From Paraplanobispora siamensis (GTDB lineage Bacteria > Actinomycetota > Actinomycetes > Streptosporangiales > Streptosporangiaceae): a stretch of DNA of 64,000 nt. The position numbers and the translations under genes are program-made. Shown here piece after piece: positions 55,098 through 64,000 of this stretch (its first letter is position 1; every line of letters begins with the position of its first letter). The DNA lies in NCBI RefSeq assembly GCF_016863175.1, contig NZ_BOOJ01000057.1, forward strand, positions 62,001 through 126,000. Reading direction: 5' to 3'. Under the pieces are notes generated by a model, which ran no database searches, was not told the origin of the DNA, and saw only the letters and a list, made by a program, of their open reading frames with translations.

Positions 55098-58000
55098 GTG
55101 CGTCTGTGCAGAACGTTCCGCTACATCCACGAACCGCTGCACATGGACGAGGGCGGCGTCCCCATGCTCGGCAACGAGACCTTCGTGGCCGAGCTCAAGC
55201 AGCGCCTGCGCAAGTCCCGCGGCGGAACCTTCCTGATCACCGGGTTCCGCGGCGTCGGCAAGAGCACGGTCGTCAGCCGCGCCCTCGCCGAGATCGGGGC
55301 CGAACCGGGCGAGGTCACCGTCCCCATCGTGCTGAGCGTGGCCCGGCCGACCACCCCGGAACGCCTGCTGTTCGCCGTGGTGCGCAGGACCTACGAGGCC
55401 CTGAACGACCGCGGCATCCTGGAGCAGCTCCCCCCGGCCGCGCAGCGCGCCCTCATGCTGGCCCACATCCGCACGTCGTACGGGCTCAAGCAGACCCAGT
55501 CCGACGCCAGCGAGGTCAACGCGGCCCTGGGCCTGGGCATGGGGGAGGCGGCCAGGAAGCTGGCCGGTCCCCTCGGCTACATCGCGCCCAGCCTGAACCT
55601 CACCCGCAGGCGCACGCGGTCGCTGGCGACCGAGGCCTCGTTCCTGACCTACGCCGACACCGACGTCGAGCACGACCTGGACCGGATCGTGTCGCTCGTC
55701 GAGATCCCCGCGACCCGCGGCTGGTGGCGGCGCCGCGCGGCCAGCCGGGTCCACCTGGTGATCGTGCTGGACGAGGCGGACAAGCTCACCGGCGACGCCG
55801 AAGGGCTGGCCGCCTTCGAGGTGATGGTCAGCACGCTGAAGAACGTGCTGACCATGCGCGGCGTGCACTTCCTCATCGTGGCCGGAGCCGACCTGCACGA
55901 CCGCGCCGTGCTGGACATCAGCAGGGGCAACAGCGTCTACGAGAGCGTCTTCGCCTGGCGGATGTACGTGCCGTGCATCTGGGACGCGCCGGAACGGCTG
56001 CTCACCGCCCTGCTGGAGGAGCCGCCCGAGGACGGGGAGCTCGAGCGGCTCGGCGCCTACCTGCGATTCAAGGCCAGAGGCGTGCCCAGGCGGCTGCTGC
56101 AGGAGTTCGGCGAGCTGGTCGCCTGGGAGGACGAGCAGCCGTACCTGCGCGTGGAGGGCGTCGAGGCGGAGCGGGTGGACTTCTACGCGCGGATGGAGGC
56201 GGTGCTCGAGGCGTACCACCGGACCAGCGGCAAGGAGCGGCTGCTGGCCGTGCCGATCGACAGGGACCGCTGGCGCATGTCGGCCTACTACATCGTGGAC
56301 TGGATCCTGCGCAGCGACGGCGAGGCGTTCACCGGCCAGGACATCCTGCAGGCCGCCGGGGCCGGGCAGTTCGACCGCATGCTGGGCGTCTCGCACGCCG
56401 AGCTGGACCGGCTGCTCGGGCACCTGGCCGAGGAGGAGGTCATCAGGGTGGTACGGCAGTCAGGGGCGGAGGTCACCATGCTCGGCCGGGACCCGGCGAC
56501 CGAGCCGACCAGTTACGCGCTCACCGACGAGATGCGGCAGGACCTGCTCGGCCTGGCTCTGCACAGCGAGACGGAACGGGCGAACCTGGAGGTCAAACTG
56601 CTGGTGCCGGCCACGGCCACGGCCGCGGGGGCGGCGGCCGAGCCCGCCTCGGCCGAGGGCGTGATCAAGGTGATCGGCGACCGGTACGACCTGGTGCAGG
56701 TGATCGGCCGCGGCGGGATGAGCACGGTGTACCGGGCGTGGGACCGCAGCCGCGGCGAGCACGTCGCGGTGAAGGTCCTCAACAAGCTGGACCCGGACTC
56801 CGAGTGGCGCTTCGGCCGGGAGGTCGAGGTGTCGCGGCGGCTCGACCACGACGGTGTCGTCCGGACCCTCGACGTCTTCCAGCACGACCCCGCGATCGGC
56901 TTCGCGCTGGTGATGGAACTGGTCGAGGGGCCGACCCTGCAAAAGCACGTCGAGACCGAGGGGCCGATGCCCGCCGAACGGGCGGCCGGCCTCGGGCTCC
57001 GGCTGGCGAACATCCTCCAGTACATGTTCGGGCGGGGACTGTACCGCCTCGACCTGAAGCCCTCCAACATCATCGTCAACCCGGACAGGGGTCCGGTCGT
57101 CATCGACTTCGGGATCGCCAAGCACCACCAGGAGAGCGAGTCCACCCTGATCACCGAGATGCCCATCGGCACCCCCGCGTACATGCCGCCGGAGGCGATC
57201 TCCGGGGGGACCCAGGACATCCGGTCCGACATCTACGCCCTCGGCCTGGTGCTGGCCTTCGCCTGCACCGGGCGCCCGCCCGCCGGCGCCGACTCGGTGG
57301 AGACGGTGTTCGCCCGGATCACGACCAACCGGCTCGACTTCGACGGCGTGCCGCCCGAGCTGCTGCCCGTGATCCGCAAGGCCACCCGGCTCGATCCCGC
57401 CGAGCGGTACGCGACGCCGTACGACCTGGCGGTGGAGCTGGCGGACCTCGCGCGGCTGCCGCCTCCTCCCGCGCCGCCGGAGCCGTCCCCGCCGGAGCCG
57501 CGTGCGCCGGAGCCGTCCCCATGGGAGCCGCGTGCGCCGGGACCGGACGACCCGGCCGTCACGGGACCGATCCGGACGACCGGCCGCCACGGGCCGGCGG
57601 CCCCGCCTCCGGGATACGGCACCGCGTCACCGCCTCCACCCCCGCCCCCATCCCCGCCTCCGCCGGAGCCCGTATCCGCTCCCGGGTACGGGTCCTGGCC
57701 GACGGCCTCCCTGGTGTTCGGGGTCCACTGTGAGAACGGGCACTTCACCGACGGGAGCCGGCCGGGCTGCATGGTGTGCGGCGCGCCCCTCGGCAGGAGC
57801 CTGACCCACTTCTCCCGGTCACGGCCCAGCCTGGGCGAGCTGGTCCTCGACGACGGCCGGCGGTTCCCGCTGGACAGGGGCTACGTCTTCGGCGGCGATC
57901 CCGGCGAGACGGAGCCGATGCCGCAGGAGGAGGGGGAGGAGCGACTGCCCGTGTTCGTGCCGGTGCCGGTCGCCGGCGCCGACCCCCGGCACCTGGTCGT

Positions 58001-58184
58001 GTATCCCGAGGAGTGGCGGGTCGTGGCCGAGGATCTCGACTCCGAGACCGGGACCGCGGTGCGCTTCGACGAGAACGCCGACTTCGTGAACCTGCCGCCG
58101 GGCACCGGCCTCACTCTGCAGCCGGGCATGTCGATCCGGCTGGCGGGCACGGCCACGATCACCTTCGCGGGCAGGACCGGGTGA
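55098..58184 (+). CDS. P-loop NTPase + Ser/Thr kinase + zinc ribbon + FHA-like fusion protein
   Basis: A 1028-aa soluble multidomain protein. About 15-480: STAND/AAA-like NTPase with Walker A GFRGVGKST (49-57) and Walker B LVIVLDEADKL (Asp225-Glu226), then helical/wHTH-like sequence (FTGQDILQAAGAGQFDRML). 528-785: Hanks kinase with GRGGMSTVYRAWD (537-549), Lys559 in VAVKV, Glu575, DFG (670-672) and GTPAYMPPE; the HRD motif is altered to RLD (Asp652 kept, RLDLKPSN). 788-865: Pro-rich linker. 877-897: zinc ribbon (HCENGH...CMVCG). 905-1024: FHA-like domain in which the usual GRDP reads GGDP, so phosphothreonine binding may be lost. GTG 55098 lies 9 bp after the MoxR operon; ATG 55143 is possible. 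A signalling or defence role is inference. Confidence 0.85.
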   Translation: MRLCRTFRYIHEPLHMDEGGVPMLGNETFVAELKQRLRKSRGGTFLITGFRGVGKSTVVSRALAEIGAEPGEVTVPIVLSVARPTTPERLLFAVVRRTYEALNDRGILEQLPPAAQRALMLAHIRTSYGLKQTQSDASEVNAALGLGMGEAARKLAGPLGYIAPSLNLTRRRTRSLATEASFLTYADTDVEHDLDRIVSLVEIPATRGWWRRRAASRVHLVIVLDEADKLTGDAEGLAAFEVMVSTLKNVLTMRGVHFLIVAGADLHDRAVLDISRGNSVYESVFAWRMYVPCIWDAPERLLTALLEEPPEDGELERLGAYLRFKARGVPRRLLQEFGELVAWEDEQPYLRVEGVEAERVDFYARMEAVLEAYHRTSGKERLLAVPIDRDRWRMSAYYIVDWILRSDGEAFTGQDILQAAGAGQFDRMLGVSHAELDRLLGHLAEEEVIRVVRQSGAEVTMLGRDPATEPTSYALTDEMRQDLLGLALHSETERANLEVKLLVPATATAAGAAAEPASAEGVIKVIGDRYDLVQVIGRGGMSTVYRAWDRSRGEHVAVKVLNKLDPDSEWRFGREVEVSRRLDHDGVVRTLDVFQHDPAIGFALVMELVEGPTLQKHVETEGPMPAERAAGLGLRLANILQYMFGRGLYRLDLKPSNIIVNPDRGPVVIDFGIAKHHQESESTLITEMPIGTPAYMPPEAISGGTQDIRSDIYALGLVLAFACTGRPPAGADSVETVFARITTNRLDFDGVPPELLPVIRKATRLDPAERYATPYDLAVELADLARLPPPPAPPEPSPPEPRAPEPSPWEPRAPGPDDPAVTGPIRTTGRHGPAAPPPGYGTASPPPPPPPSPPPPEPVSAPGYGSWPTASLVFGVHCENGHFTDGSRPGCMVCGAPLGRSLTHFSRSRPSLGELVLDDGRRFPLDRGYVFGGDPGETEPMPQEEGEERLPVFVPVPVAGADPRHLVVYPEEWRVVAEDLDSETGTAVRFDENADFVNLPPGTGLTLQPGMSIRLAGTATITFAGRTG

Positions 58185-58193
58185 ACGGCCCGC

Positions 58194-58239
58194 GGACGAC
58201 CCGTCCCGGGCGTGTCCCATCCCGGGCCGCGGGTCGTCC
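58194..58239 (+). terminator. Terminator after the NTPase-kinase gene
   Basis: GGACGACCCG...CCCGGG pairs with CCCGGG...CGGGTCGTCC across 58194-58239, with small internal mismatches, 10 bp after the stop. It probably ends the long plus-strand unit that starts at 50938. Confidence 0.55.
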
Positions 58240-58343
58240 CGGACACCTCAGGCCGGGGCGTGGACCCTGAGGCGACCCTGGCTTGTCCCTGACTTCGGCC
58301 CGCCGCCCTGCCACCCGGCCGCGCGGGCGCCTACCGTGGAGGC

Positions 58344-58520
58344 ATGGGACGAATTCTGCTGATCGTGGCGGCCGTGATAGTCGCCTTCATGCTGCTCGGC
58401 TCGGTGCTGGGCTTCCTGTTCGGCCTGCTCAAGTGGGCCCTGATCATCGGCCTGGTGGCCGTGGTCGTCATGTTCGCGGCCAAGCTCTTCCGCGGCGGCT
58501 CCTCCCGCGTCCGCGACTGA
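58344..58520 (+). CDS. Small hydrophobic membrane protein
   Basis: A 58-aa protein of two hydrophobic helices: ILLIVAAVIVAFMLLGSVLG and WALIIGLVAVVVMFAAKLF, with a basic tail RGGSSRVRD. No family recognised. GTGGAGG lies before the ATG and TACCGT 12 nt upstream, so either a leaderless or a very short leadered transcript. Confidence 0.72.
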   Translation: MGRILLIVAAVIVAFMLLGSVLGFLFGLLKWALIIGLVAVVVMFAAKLFRGGSSRVRD

Positions 58521-58580
58521 GGCCTCGCCCGCCGGGGCCGCGGCCCCGGCGAGGCCGGCCGGTCCGTCCCGCGGGCGGGG

Positions 58581-59150
58581 TCACTCCCCGTCCAGGGCGT
58601 GGACCGGCTCCAGGCCCGCCCACTCCTGGCGGCGGACCTCGGCCACGGCGATGGCGGCGGCCACCGCGACGTTGAAGGACCCGACCCGGCCGACCTGGGG
58701 GATGTAGCAGACGGCGTCGGCGGCCTCCAGCAGCGCCGGGGAGCAGCCGTGGTCCTCGCTGCCCACCACCAGGCACACGTCACCGGTCAGGTCGGCCGCG
58801 TGCAGGGGTACGGCGTCGCCGGTCAGCTCCACCGCCACCACCCGGAACCCCTCGGCCCTGGAGGCCCGGACGGCCTCCACCACCGGGACCGGTTCCTCCC
58901 AGGAGACCAGCCGGTCGGTGCCCAGGGCGGTCTTCTGGGCCTTGGGGTTGGTCGGGGGAGTGGCGTTGCCGGCCAGCCGGACGCGCTCCACCCCGAAGGC
59001 AGCGGCCGTACGGAAGATGGAGCCGATGTTGAACGGCCCGGTGACCGACTCGACGATCAGCGCCAGCCGGCCCTCGGTGCTCCTGCGCCAGGTGCGGTTG
59101 AGCCGCTTGACGTCGGTCGGCCGCAGCTGCCTGCGCGGGTTGGTGGTCAT
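58581..59150 (-). CDS. TrmH/SpoU-family RNA 2'-O-methyltransferase
   Basis: A 189-aa SPOUT methyltransferase. LALIVESVTGPFNIGSIFRTAAAFGVERVRLAG is motif 1 (N...R), VCLVVGSEDHGCSPALLEAADAVCYIPQVGRVGSFNVAVAAAIAVAEV contains motifs 2 and 3 of the knotted SAM site. It methylates a ribose in tRNA or rRNA; the short N terminus (RPTDVKRLNRTW) resembles TrmH-type tRNA enzymes. Exact target unknown. 73 bp downstream of the methyltransferase gene on the same strand. Confidence 0.9.
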   Translation of the reverse strand: MTTNPRRQLRPTDVKRLNRTWRRSTEGRLALIVESVTGPFNIGSIFRTAAAFGVERVRLAGNATPPTNPKAQKTALGTDRLVSWEEPVPVVEAVRASRAEGFRVVAVELTGDAVPLHAADLTGDVCLVVGSEDHGCSPALLEAADAVCYIPQVGRVGSFNVAVAAAIAVAEVRRQEWAGLEPVHALDGE

Positions 59151-59223
59151 CGCTGCTTCTTCCCCGTCTCTCGTCGATCGCCTCGCCGTACGGCGGCACC
59201 CGCCGCGCCCGTTCTGACGCCCG

Positions 59224-59862
59224 TCACGTCGTCTTCCCCGTGGTCTCCTGCGGGCTCCCCTCGCCCGCCTCCCGCGCCCGCACCTGCAGGATCCGGTAGG
59301 ACGAGCGGGAGGCCGCGCGGGTCGTCGGCCAGCCCCGGTCGTTCAGCCAGCGCTGCAGGGAGTCCGACCCCAGGTGCTTCTGGACCACCAGGTGGGCGAC
59401 GCCGTCCGGGGTGAGCCGGGACAGCCAGCGGGTGAGCATGTCGTGCATGGCCGCCTTGCCGATGCGGATGGCGGGGTTGGACCAGATGGCCCGGAACCTG
59501 ACGTCGGGCGGGACCTCGTCGACGTGCACTGACCTTACTTTGTCAAGGCCGGCGCTCCGGGCATTCCTCGCGCACAGCTCCACCGAACGCCGGTTGACGT
59601 CGACCGCCCACACCGTCGCCTGCGGGGCCCTGGCGGCCATGGTCAGCGCGATCGGCCCGTAGCCGCAGCCCAGGTCGAGCAGGTCGCCCCCGGCCGGGGG
59701 AGGGGGGACGCTCTCCAGCAGGATCCGCGTGCCCTGGTCGACCCGCTCGGGGGAGAACACCCCGCTGTCGGTCTCCAGCTTCAGATGCAGGTCGGGGAGG
59801 ACCAGCGTGACCGCGCCGGGACGGCTGGCGGTCTCGGGGCGCTCCTCGAAGTAATGTGCCAC
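59224..59862 (-). CDS. RsmC-like class I SAM methyltransferase
   Basis: A 212-aa methyltransferase. LLDLGCGYGPIALTMAARAPQATVWAVDVNRRSVELCARNA is motif I and the acidic strand-2 end; WSNPAIRIGK stands for the usual NPPxxxGK of RsmC, with Ala in place of the second Pro. RsmC-like enzymes make m2G in 16S rRNA, and actinomycete single-domain forms are common. GTG 59862 lacks a clear ribosome site. Probably co-transcribed with the SpoU gene downstream, giving a small RNA-modification unit. Confidence 0.87.
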   Translation of the reverse strand: MAHYFEERPETASRPGAVTLVLPDLHLKLETDSGVFSPERVDQGTRILLESVPPPPAGGDLLDLGCGYGPIALTMAARAPQATVWAVDVNRRSVELCARNARSAGLDKVRSVHVDEVPPDVRFRAIWSNPAIRIGKAAMHDMLTRWLSRLTPDGVAHLVVQKHLGSDSLQRWLNDRGWPTTRAASRSSYRILQVRAREAGEGSPQETTGKTT

Positions 59863-59947
59863 GTGCCCATTGTCCCGCCTGCCGCGCCGCGCTCCGGACG
59901 CCCCGTCCGTCGTCCCCCGCCCGGGACGGTCGCCTCCCCGGCGGGGC

Positions 59948-60895
59948 TCAGGGAAGCCGGGTGCCCAGCAGGCCCGCCGAGACGGCGACCAGCAGCCCGG
60001 TCAGCAGCGCCGCCAGGACGAACCACTGGCTGATCTCCTGGTTGACCGTCCGGTAGCCCAGCGAGGTGCCGATCTGCTCGTAGACCGCGCGCAGCTCGGT
60101 CCCCGACTCGGCCTCGTAGGCCCGGCCCCCGGTGCCCTGCGAGAGGGTCTGCAGGGTGGCCTTGTTCACCGGGACGTTCACGTCGCGACCGTCGATGGAG
60201 ACGGTGCCCTCCTGGGTGCCGTAGGCGATCGTGGAGACCGGGACCCGGGCGCTCACCGCCGACTCGACCGCCTCGGCCACTGAGCGGCCCGAGGTGTTGT
60301 CCCCGTCGGACAGCAGGACGATCGCCGCGGGCGGCGGGTCGGTGACGGCCTGCTGGTCGAAGGAGCGGATCGAGTCGATGGAGCTGAACACCGCCTCGCC
60401 GATGGCCGTGCCGGCCCGGGTGCTGAGGTTGCGCAGCGAGGTGATCACGGCCTGGTGGTCGGTGGTCGGGGAGACCACGACGCCGGCCGAGCGCGCGAAG
60501 GCCACCAGGCCGACGTTGAAGCGCTCGGGCAGGTCGGCGACGAACTTCTGGGCGGCGTCCTTGGCCGCGGCGAGCCGGTTGGGCGGGACGTCGGCGGCCT
60601 CCATCGACAGCGAGACGTCCAGCGCGACGATGATCGTGGCCCGGTCGCGGGGGACCCGCACCGAGTCGGCCGGGCGGGCGGCGCCCAGGACCAGCAGGCT
60701 CATCATCAGCAGGAACAGGATCGGGGTGACGTGCCGGCGCCAGCCGGGACCCGAGGGGGTCACCAGGTCCAGCAGCGGGAGGTTGGTGAAGCGCACCGCG
60801 TAGCGCCGCCGGGCGAACTGGGCGGCCACGTAACCGGCCACGAGCAGCACGAGCAGCGCGAACAGCCACAGCCAGGCCGGGGAGAGGAAGGTCAC
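59948..60895 (-). CDS. vWA-domain membrane protein (BatA-like; locus B)
   Basis: A 315-aa protein. N-terminal helices (about 8-25 and 56-75), a vWA domain with intact MIDAS (DVSLSM near residue 93, then the Thr in [12 protein letters not shown] and Asp in [10 protein letters not shown]), and a C-terminal helix ([20 protein letters not shown]). In Bat-type operons such proteins are partnered by MoxR and DUF58. Its GTG 60895 overlaps the DUF58 stop by 4 bases. Last gene of the minus-strand MoxR operon. Confidence 0.92.
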   Translation of the reverse strand: MTFLSPAWLWLFALLVLLVAGYVAAQFARRRYAVRFTNLPLLDLVTPSGPGWRRHVTPILFLLMMSLLVLGAARPADSVRVPRDRATIIVALDVSLSMEAADVPPNRLAAAKDAAQKFVADLPERFNVGLVAFARSAGVVVSPTTDHQAVITSLRNLSTRAGTAIGEAVFSSIDSIRSFDQQAVTDPPPAAIVLLSDGDNTSGRSVAEAVESAVSARVPVSTIAYGTQEGTVSIDGRDVNVPVNKATLQTLSQGTGGRAYEAESGTELRAVYEQIGTSLGYRTVNQEISQWFVLAALLTGLLVAVSAGLLGTRLP

Positions 60896-61904
60896 CTGTT
60901 CGCTCCTGCCGTCGGGTGCCGGTGCGCCATGTGGGCCGTGTGACGCTGCCTGAGCACGAACTGCGCGATGTCGAACACCCAGTCGCGGTCGGTGCGCAGC
61001 ACCAGGTGCGCCACGCCGCAGCGCCGCAGCGCCATCCGGGTGATCTCCCGTTGCGCGGCCGCCGCCTCGGCGTAGGCCGCGCGGACCTTGGGGGTCAGAC
61101 GGACCCGGCGGGCCCGGCCCGACTCCGGATCGGTCAGGTCGACCATGCCCACGGCCGGCAGCTCCAGCTCACGCGGGTCGATCACCTCGACGGCCAGCAC
61201 CTGGTGACGGGCCGCCAGGCGGCGGATCGGCCGCTCCCACGGCAGCTCCAGGCCGGGGTCGAGGTTGGGCTCGGCGTCCAGGAAGTCGGAGACGATCACC
61301 CGCAGGCCGCGCCGCCGCCGGGCCGAGGCCAGCACCTCGATCCCCTCCGCGAGGTCGGGGGCGTCGGCCACCGCACGGCCGCGGGGCGCGGCCATCAGCG
61401 AGTTGAGCAGGCCGTACAGGGCGGGGCGGCCGCCCCTGGCAGGCATCCGGTGGATGTACTCGTCGTGCAGGACGTAGGCGCCGAACCGGTTGCCGGCCCG
61501 GCCGGTCAGGAACCCGATCGCGGCGATGGCGGCCACCACCAGCTCCCGCTTCTCCATGCCGGCGGTGCCGAAGTCCATGCTCGGCGACAGGTCGGCCAGC
61601 GCCCAGGTCTCCAGCTCCCGGTCGGCGATCAGGTCCCTGACGTGGGGCACGGTCGTGCGGGCGGTCACCGACCAGTCCATCCTGCGGATGTCGTCCTCGC
61701 CGGGGACGTAGACCCGGCTGTCGCCGAACTCGCTGCCGGGCCCGGGCAGCAGGCCCTGGTAGGAGCCCTGCAGCAGCCCGTCCAGCCGCCGCACGACGGT
61801 CAGCTCCAGGCGCCGGAGCGCCTGCTCGGCGGTGCCCAGGGCGCCGCCGCGCGCCGCGGCCCCGGGGGCACGCGCGCGCCCGCCGTCGTTGCGGGGACCG
61901 GGGG

Positions 61905-61908
<4 letters not shown>
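60892..61908 (-). CDS. DUF58-domain protein (locus B)
   Basis: A 338-aa soluble DUF58 protein without transmembrane helices, unlike its locus A counterpart. [54 protein letters not shown] is the DUF58 core running into a vWA-like MIDAS (DLSPSM). The C terminus ends in [28 protein letters not shown]. Starts at GTG 61908 overlapping the moxR stop, and overlaps the vWA gene at its end: translational coupling of all three. Confidence 0.92.
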
Positions 61909-62909
<1,001 letters not shown>

Positions 62910-63013
62910 GCAGATATTCCACCAAACGGGACGCCGCTCGGGGCGGCTTGCCGGATCCGGATTTCCTGTTAGTACCCCATGGGGAGGAAGTGCGATCGCC
63001 TCCGTGTGCTTTC

Positions 63014-63784
63014 ATGGCAGACGTGGCCAGTCCGCTCCAGTACGGTGACCCGCCCCGTCTCGGGCCTTTCGTCCTGCAGGCACGCCTGAGAGTGGGGCCC
63101 GCCGGACTGGTCTATCTCGGACAGGGGCCCGACGGCCGGGCGGTCTCGGTGGCGGTGCTGACCAAGGGCGCCGCCCAGGACCCCGCGGCCCGCGACCGCT
63201 TCGTCACCGCCATCCAGGAGGCGGGCGTCGCCCGGGGCGGGATCCGCGGGTGGGTGAGCAGGGCGGCGCGCGGCCGTACGGCGGTGGCCGACGCGGCCCC
63301 GCCCGTGCTCGCGATGGGCGGCGGGAGCGCGCCGTGGGTCGCCACGCCGTACGAGCCCGACCGGGCCGGGGCCGAGCGGTTCCTGGAGCCGGTGCTGGTG
63401 CGCGGCACGCTGATCGGTGAGCAGCACGGCCCGGACTTCGCGCCGCACTGGGTGGGCGATCGCACGCCCGCGCTGCCCGCGCCGCCCAGGGGCGCCCCGC
63501 CGGCCACCGAGACGCGCAGGTCGGTGATCATCGCCGGGGTGGTGCTGACCGTCCTGCTGGTGCTGCTGGCCATGATGCTCTGGATGCTGGTCCGCCCGGA
63601 GGACGACAGCCGGCGCTTCCCCTCCCAGCTGCCGGAGACGGAGTTCGTGCCCACCCCGCCGCCCGTTCCGACGACGCCCGCGCCGGGACAGGACACGCCC
63701 ACCCCCTCGCCGTCGCCCACCGAGAGCGGCACGGGCACACCCGGCCCGGAGCCGGGCGAGAACGACGCCGACGGCGCGATCTGA
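63014..63784 (+). CDS. Membrane protein with degenerate kinase N-lobe
   Basis: A 256-aa protein. Residues 13-65 look like the start of a Hanks kinase (LGPFVLQARLRVGPAGLVYLGQGPDGRAVSVAVLTK) but the glycine loop is broken and there is no HRD, DFG or C-lobe. Then comes a short linker, one transmembrane helix about 180-202 (VIIAGVVLTVLLVLLAMMLWMLV) and an outside Pro/Thr-rich tail. It cannot be an active kinase. ATG 63014 lacks a ribosome site; GTG 62990 directly behind GGGGAGGAA is an alternative. Divergent from the MoxR operon, so a scaffold or sensor role with it is possible. Confidence 0.7.
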   Translation: MADVASPLQYGDPPRLGPFVLQARLRVGPAGLVYLGQGPDGRAVSVAVLTKGAAQDPAARDRFVTAIQEAGVARGGIRGWVSRAARGRTAVADAAPPVLAMGGGSAPWVATPYEPDRAGAERFLEPVLVRGTLIGEQHGPDFAPHWVGDRTPALPAPPRGAPPATETRRSVIIAGVVLTVLLVLLAMMLWMLVRPEDDSRRFPSQLPETEFVPTPPPVPTTPAPGQDTPTPSPSPTESGTGTPGPEPGENDADGAI

Positions 63785-63837
63785 GGCGGGGGAAGCCGGG
63801 CCCGGGAGAAGACGGGAAGAACGGGGCCGGAAACGAC

Positions 63838-63868
63838 TTGAGCCTCACGTAACGTGAGTTTCTAGCCT
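63838..63868 (+). promoter_or_regulatory. MerR-type promoter with 19-bp spacer and CTCACGT-A-ACGTGAG palindrome
   Basis: TTGAGC (-35, 63838-63843), 19-bp spacer, TAGCCT (-10, 63863-63868). The spacer contains CTCACGT (63844-63850), one base, ACGTGAG (63852-63858). An overlong 19-bp spacer with a palindrome inside it is the hallmark of promoters activated by MerR-family regulators. The gene's ATG is 13 nt after the -10, so the message is leaderless. Confidence 0.7.
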
Positions 63869-63875
63869 CGTGCGC

Positions 63876-64000
63876 ATGGAACTCATCGTTCACGACACCC
63901 CGCAGGTCATGCTGGACCTGATGCACCTTCCCGTCGAACGGCGCGCCGACGCCCTGCGCGACATGTTGGCACCGATGCGCGATGCCGTCCCCATGCCCGG
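63876..64000 (+). CDS. Unknown protein, 5' end only
   Basis: The first 41 codons are visible: MELIVHDTPQVMLDLMHLPV, ERRADALRDMLAPMRDAVPM. Mostly helical; family not recognised (a DUF2268-like putative protease start is conceivable). It is not a MerR HTH, so it is a target of the MerR-type promoter rather than the regulator. Leaderless ATG. Confidence 0.5.
   Translation, partial: MELIVHDTPQVMLDLMHLPVERRADALRDMLAPMRDAVPMP

Overview
The window is very GC-rich, with GTG and ATG starts, GTGA/ATGA gene overlaps and many leaderless genes. It carries families typical of filamentous actinomycetes (AfsR/SARP regulator, HGxxPAAW, DUF5302, WYL, STAS, KhtTU, DosR-type regulator). An actinomycete is certain. 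An order such as Streptosporangiales is a guess from overall flavour, not shown by a marker gene. I see no rRNA, tRNA, CRISPR array, transposase or phage gene; this looks like chromosomal arm or accessory sequence, dense in single-gene regulators and redox enzymes.

Layout. 1-2367 (minus): a sugar PTS operon, DeoR regulator - 1-phosphofructokinase - mannitol-type EIIC (cut by the window edge), with GTTT repeats phased at 11 bp in front. 2439-3935 (minus): a threonyl-tRNA synthetase paralogue without TGS and editing domains, preceded by a leaderless leader peptide with three consecutive Thr codons and a 14-bp terminator hairpin, i.e. a ribosome-mediated attenuator. 4187-22704: many small stand-alone units: secreted M19-like hydrolase, TrxR-like flavoprotein, WYL regulator, MazF-like protein, STAS protein, Ohr/OhrR pair, three RibD/DHFR-like reductases, two HxlR regulators, GlxA-type regulator, thioesterase, secreted class-A-like serine hydrolase and a KhtTU-like K+/H+ antiporter. 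22764-27796: a giant SARP-NB-ARC-TPR regulator behind direct repeats, and an enoyl-reductase-like oxidoreductase. 27825-31031: a secreted M4 + M28 double protease with a C-terminal chitin/cellulose-binding module.

32283-37253 looks like a hypoxia module: a DosR/NarL-type response regulator, a PPOX flavoprotein, cytochrome bd (cydAB) and an Acg-type nitroreductase, with DosR-box-like palindromes before cydA and before the nitroreductase. 37276-48684 is mixed (endonuclease V, MOSC, thiamine-binding protein, AKR/TetR pair with twin operators, NAPE-PLD-like hydrolase, formamidase, AftB-like glycosyltransferase between two RlaP-type nucleotidyltransferases), with at least two decayed genes.

48889-64000 begins with a secreted X-Pro dipeptidyl-peptidase and then holds two separate MoxR/DUF58 loci: a plus-strand DUF4129-MoxR-DUF58-membrane-protein operon and a minus-strand MoxR-DUF58-vWA operon. 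Between and beside them are a 1028-residue protein joining a P-loop NTPase, a Ser/Thr kinase, a zinc ribbon and an FHA-like domain, and a membrane-anchored kinase N-lobe remnant. This end is the best candidate for an undescribed signalling or conflict system. The last gene starts at a MerR-type promoter with a 19-bp spacer. A recurring curiosity is that stop codons sit inside short tandem duplications at four gene ends.
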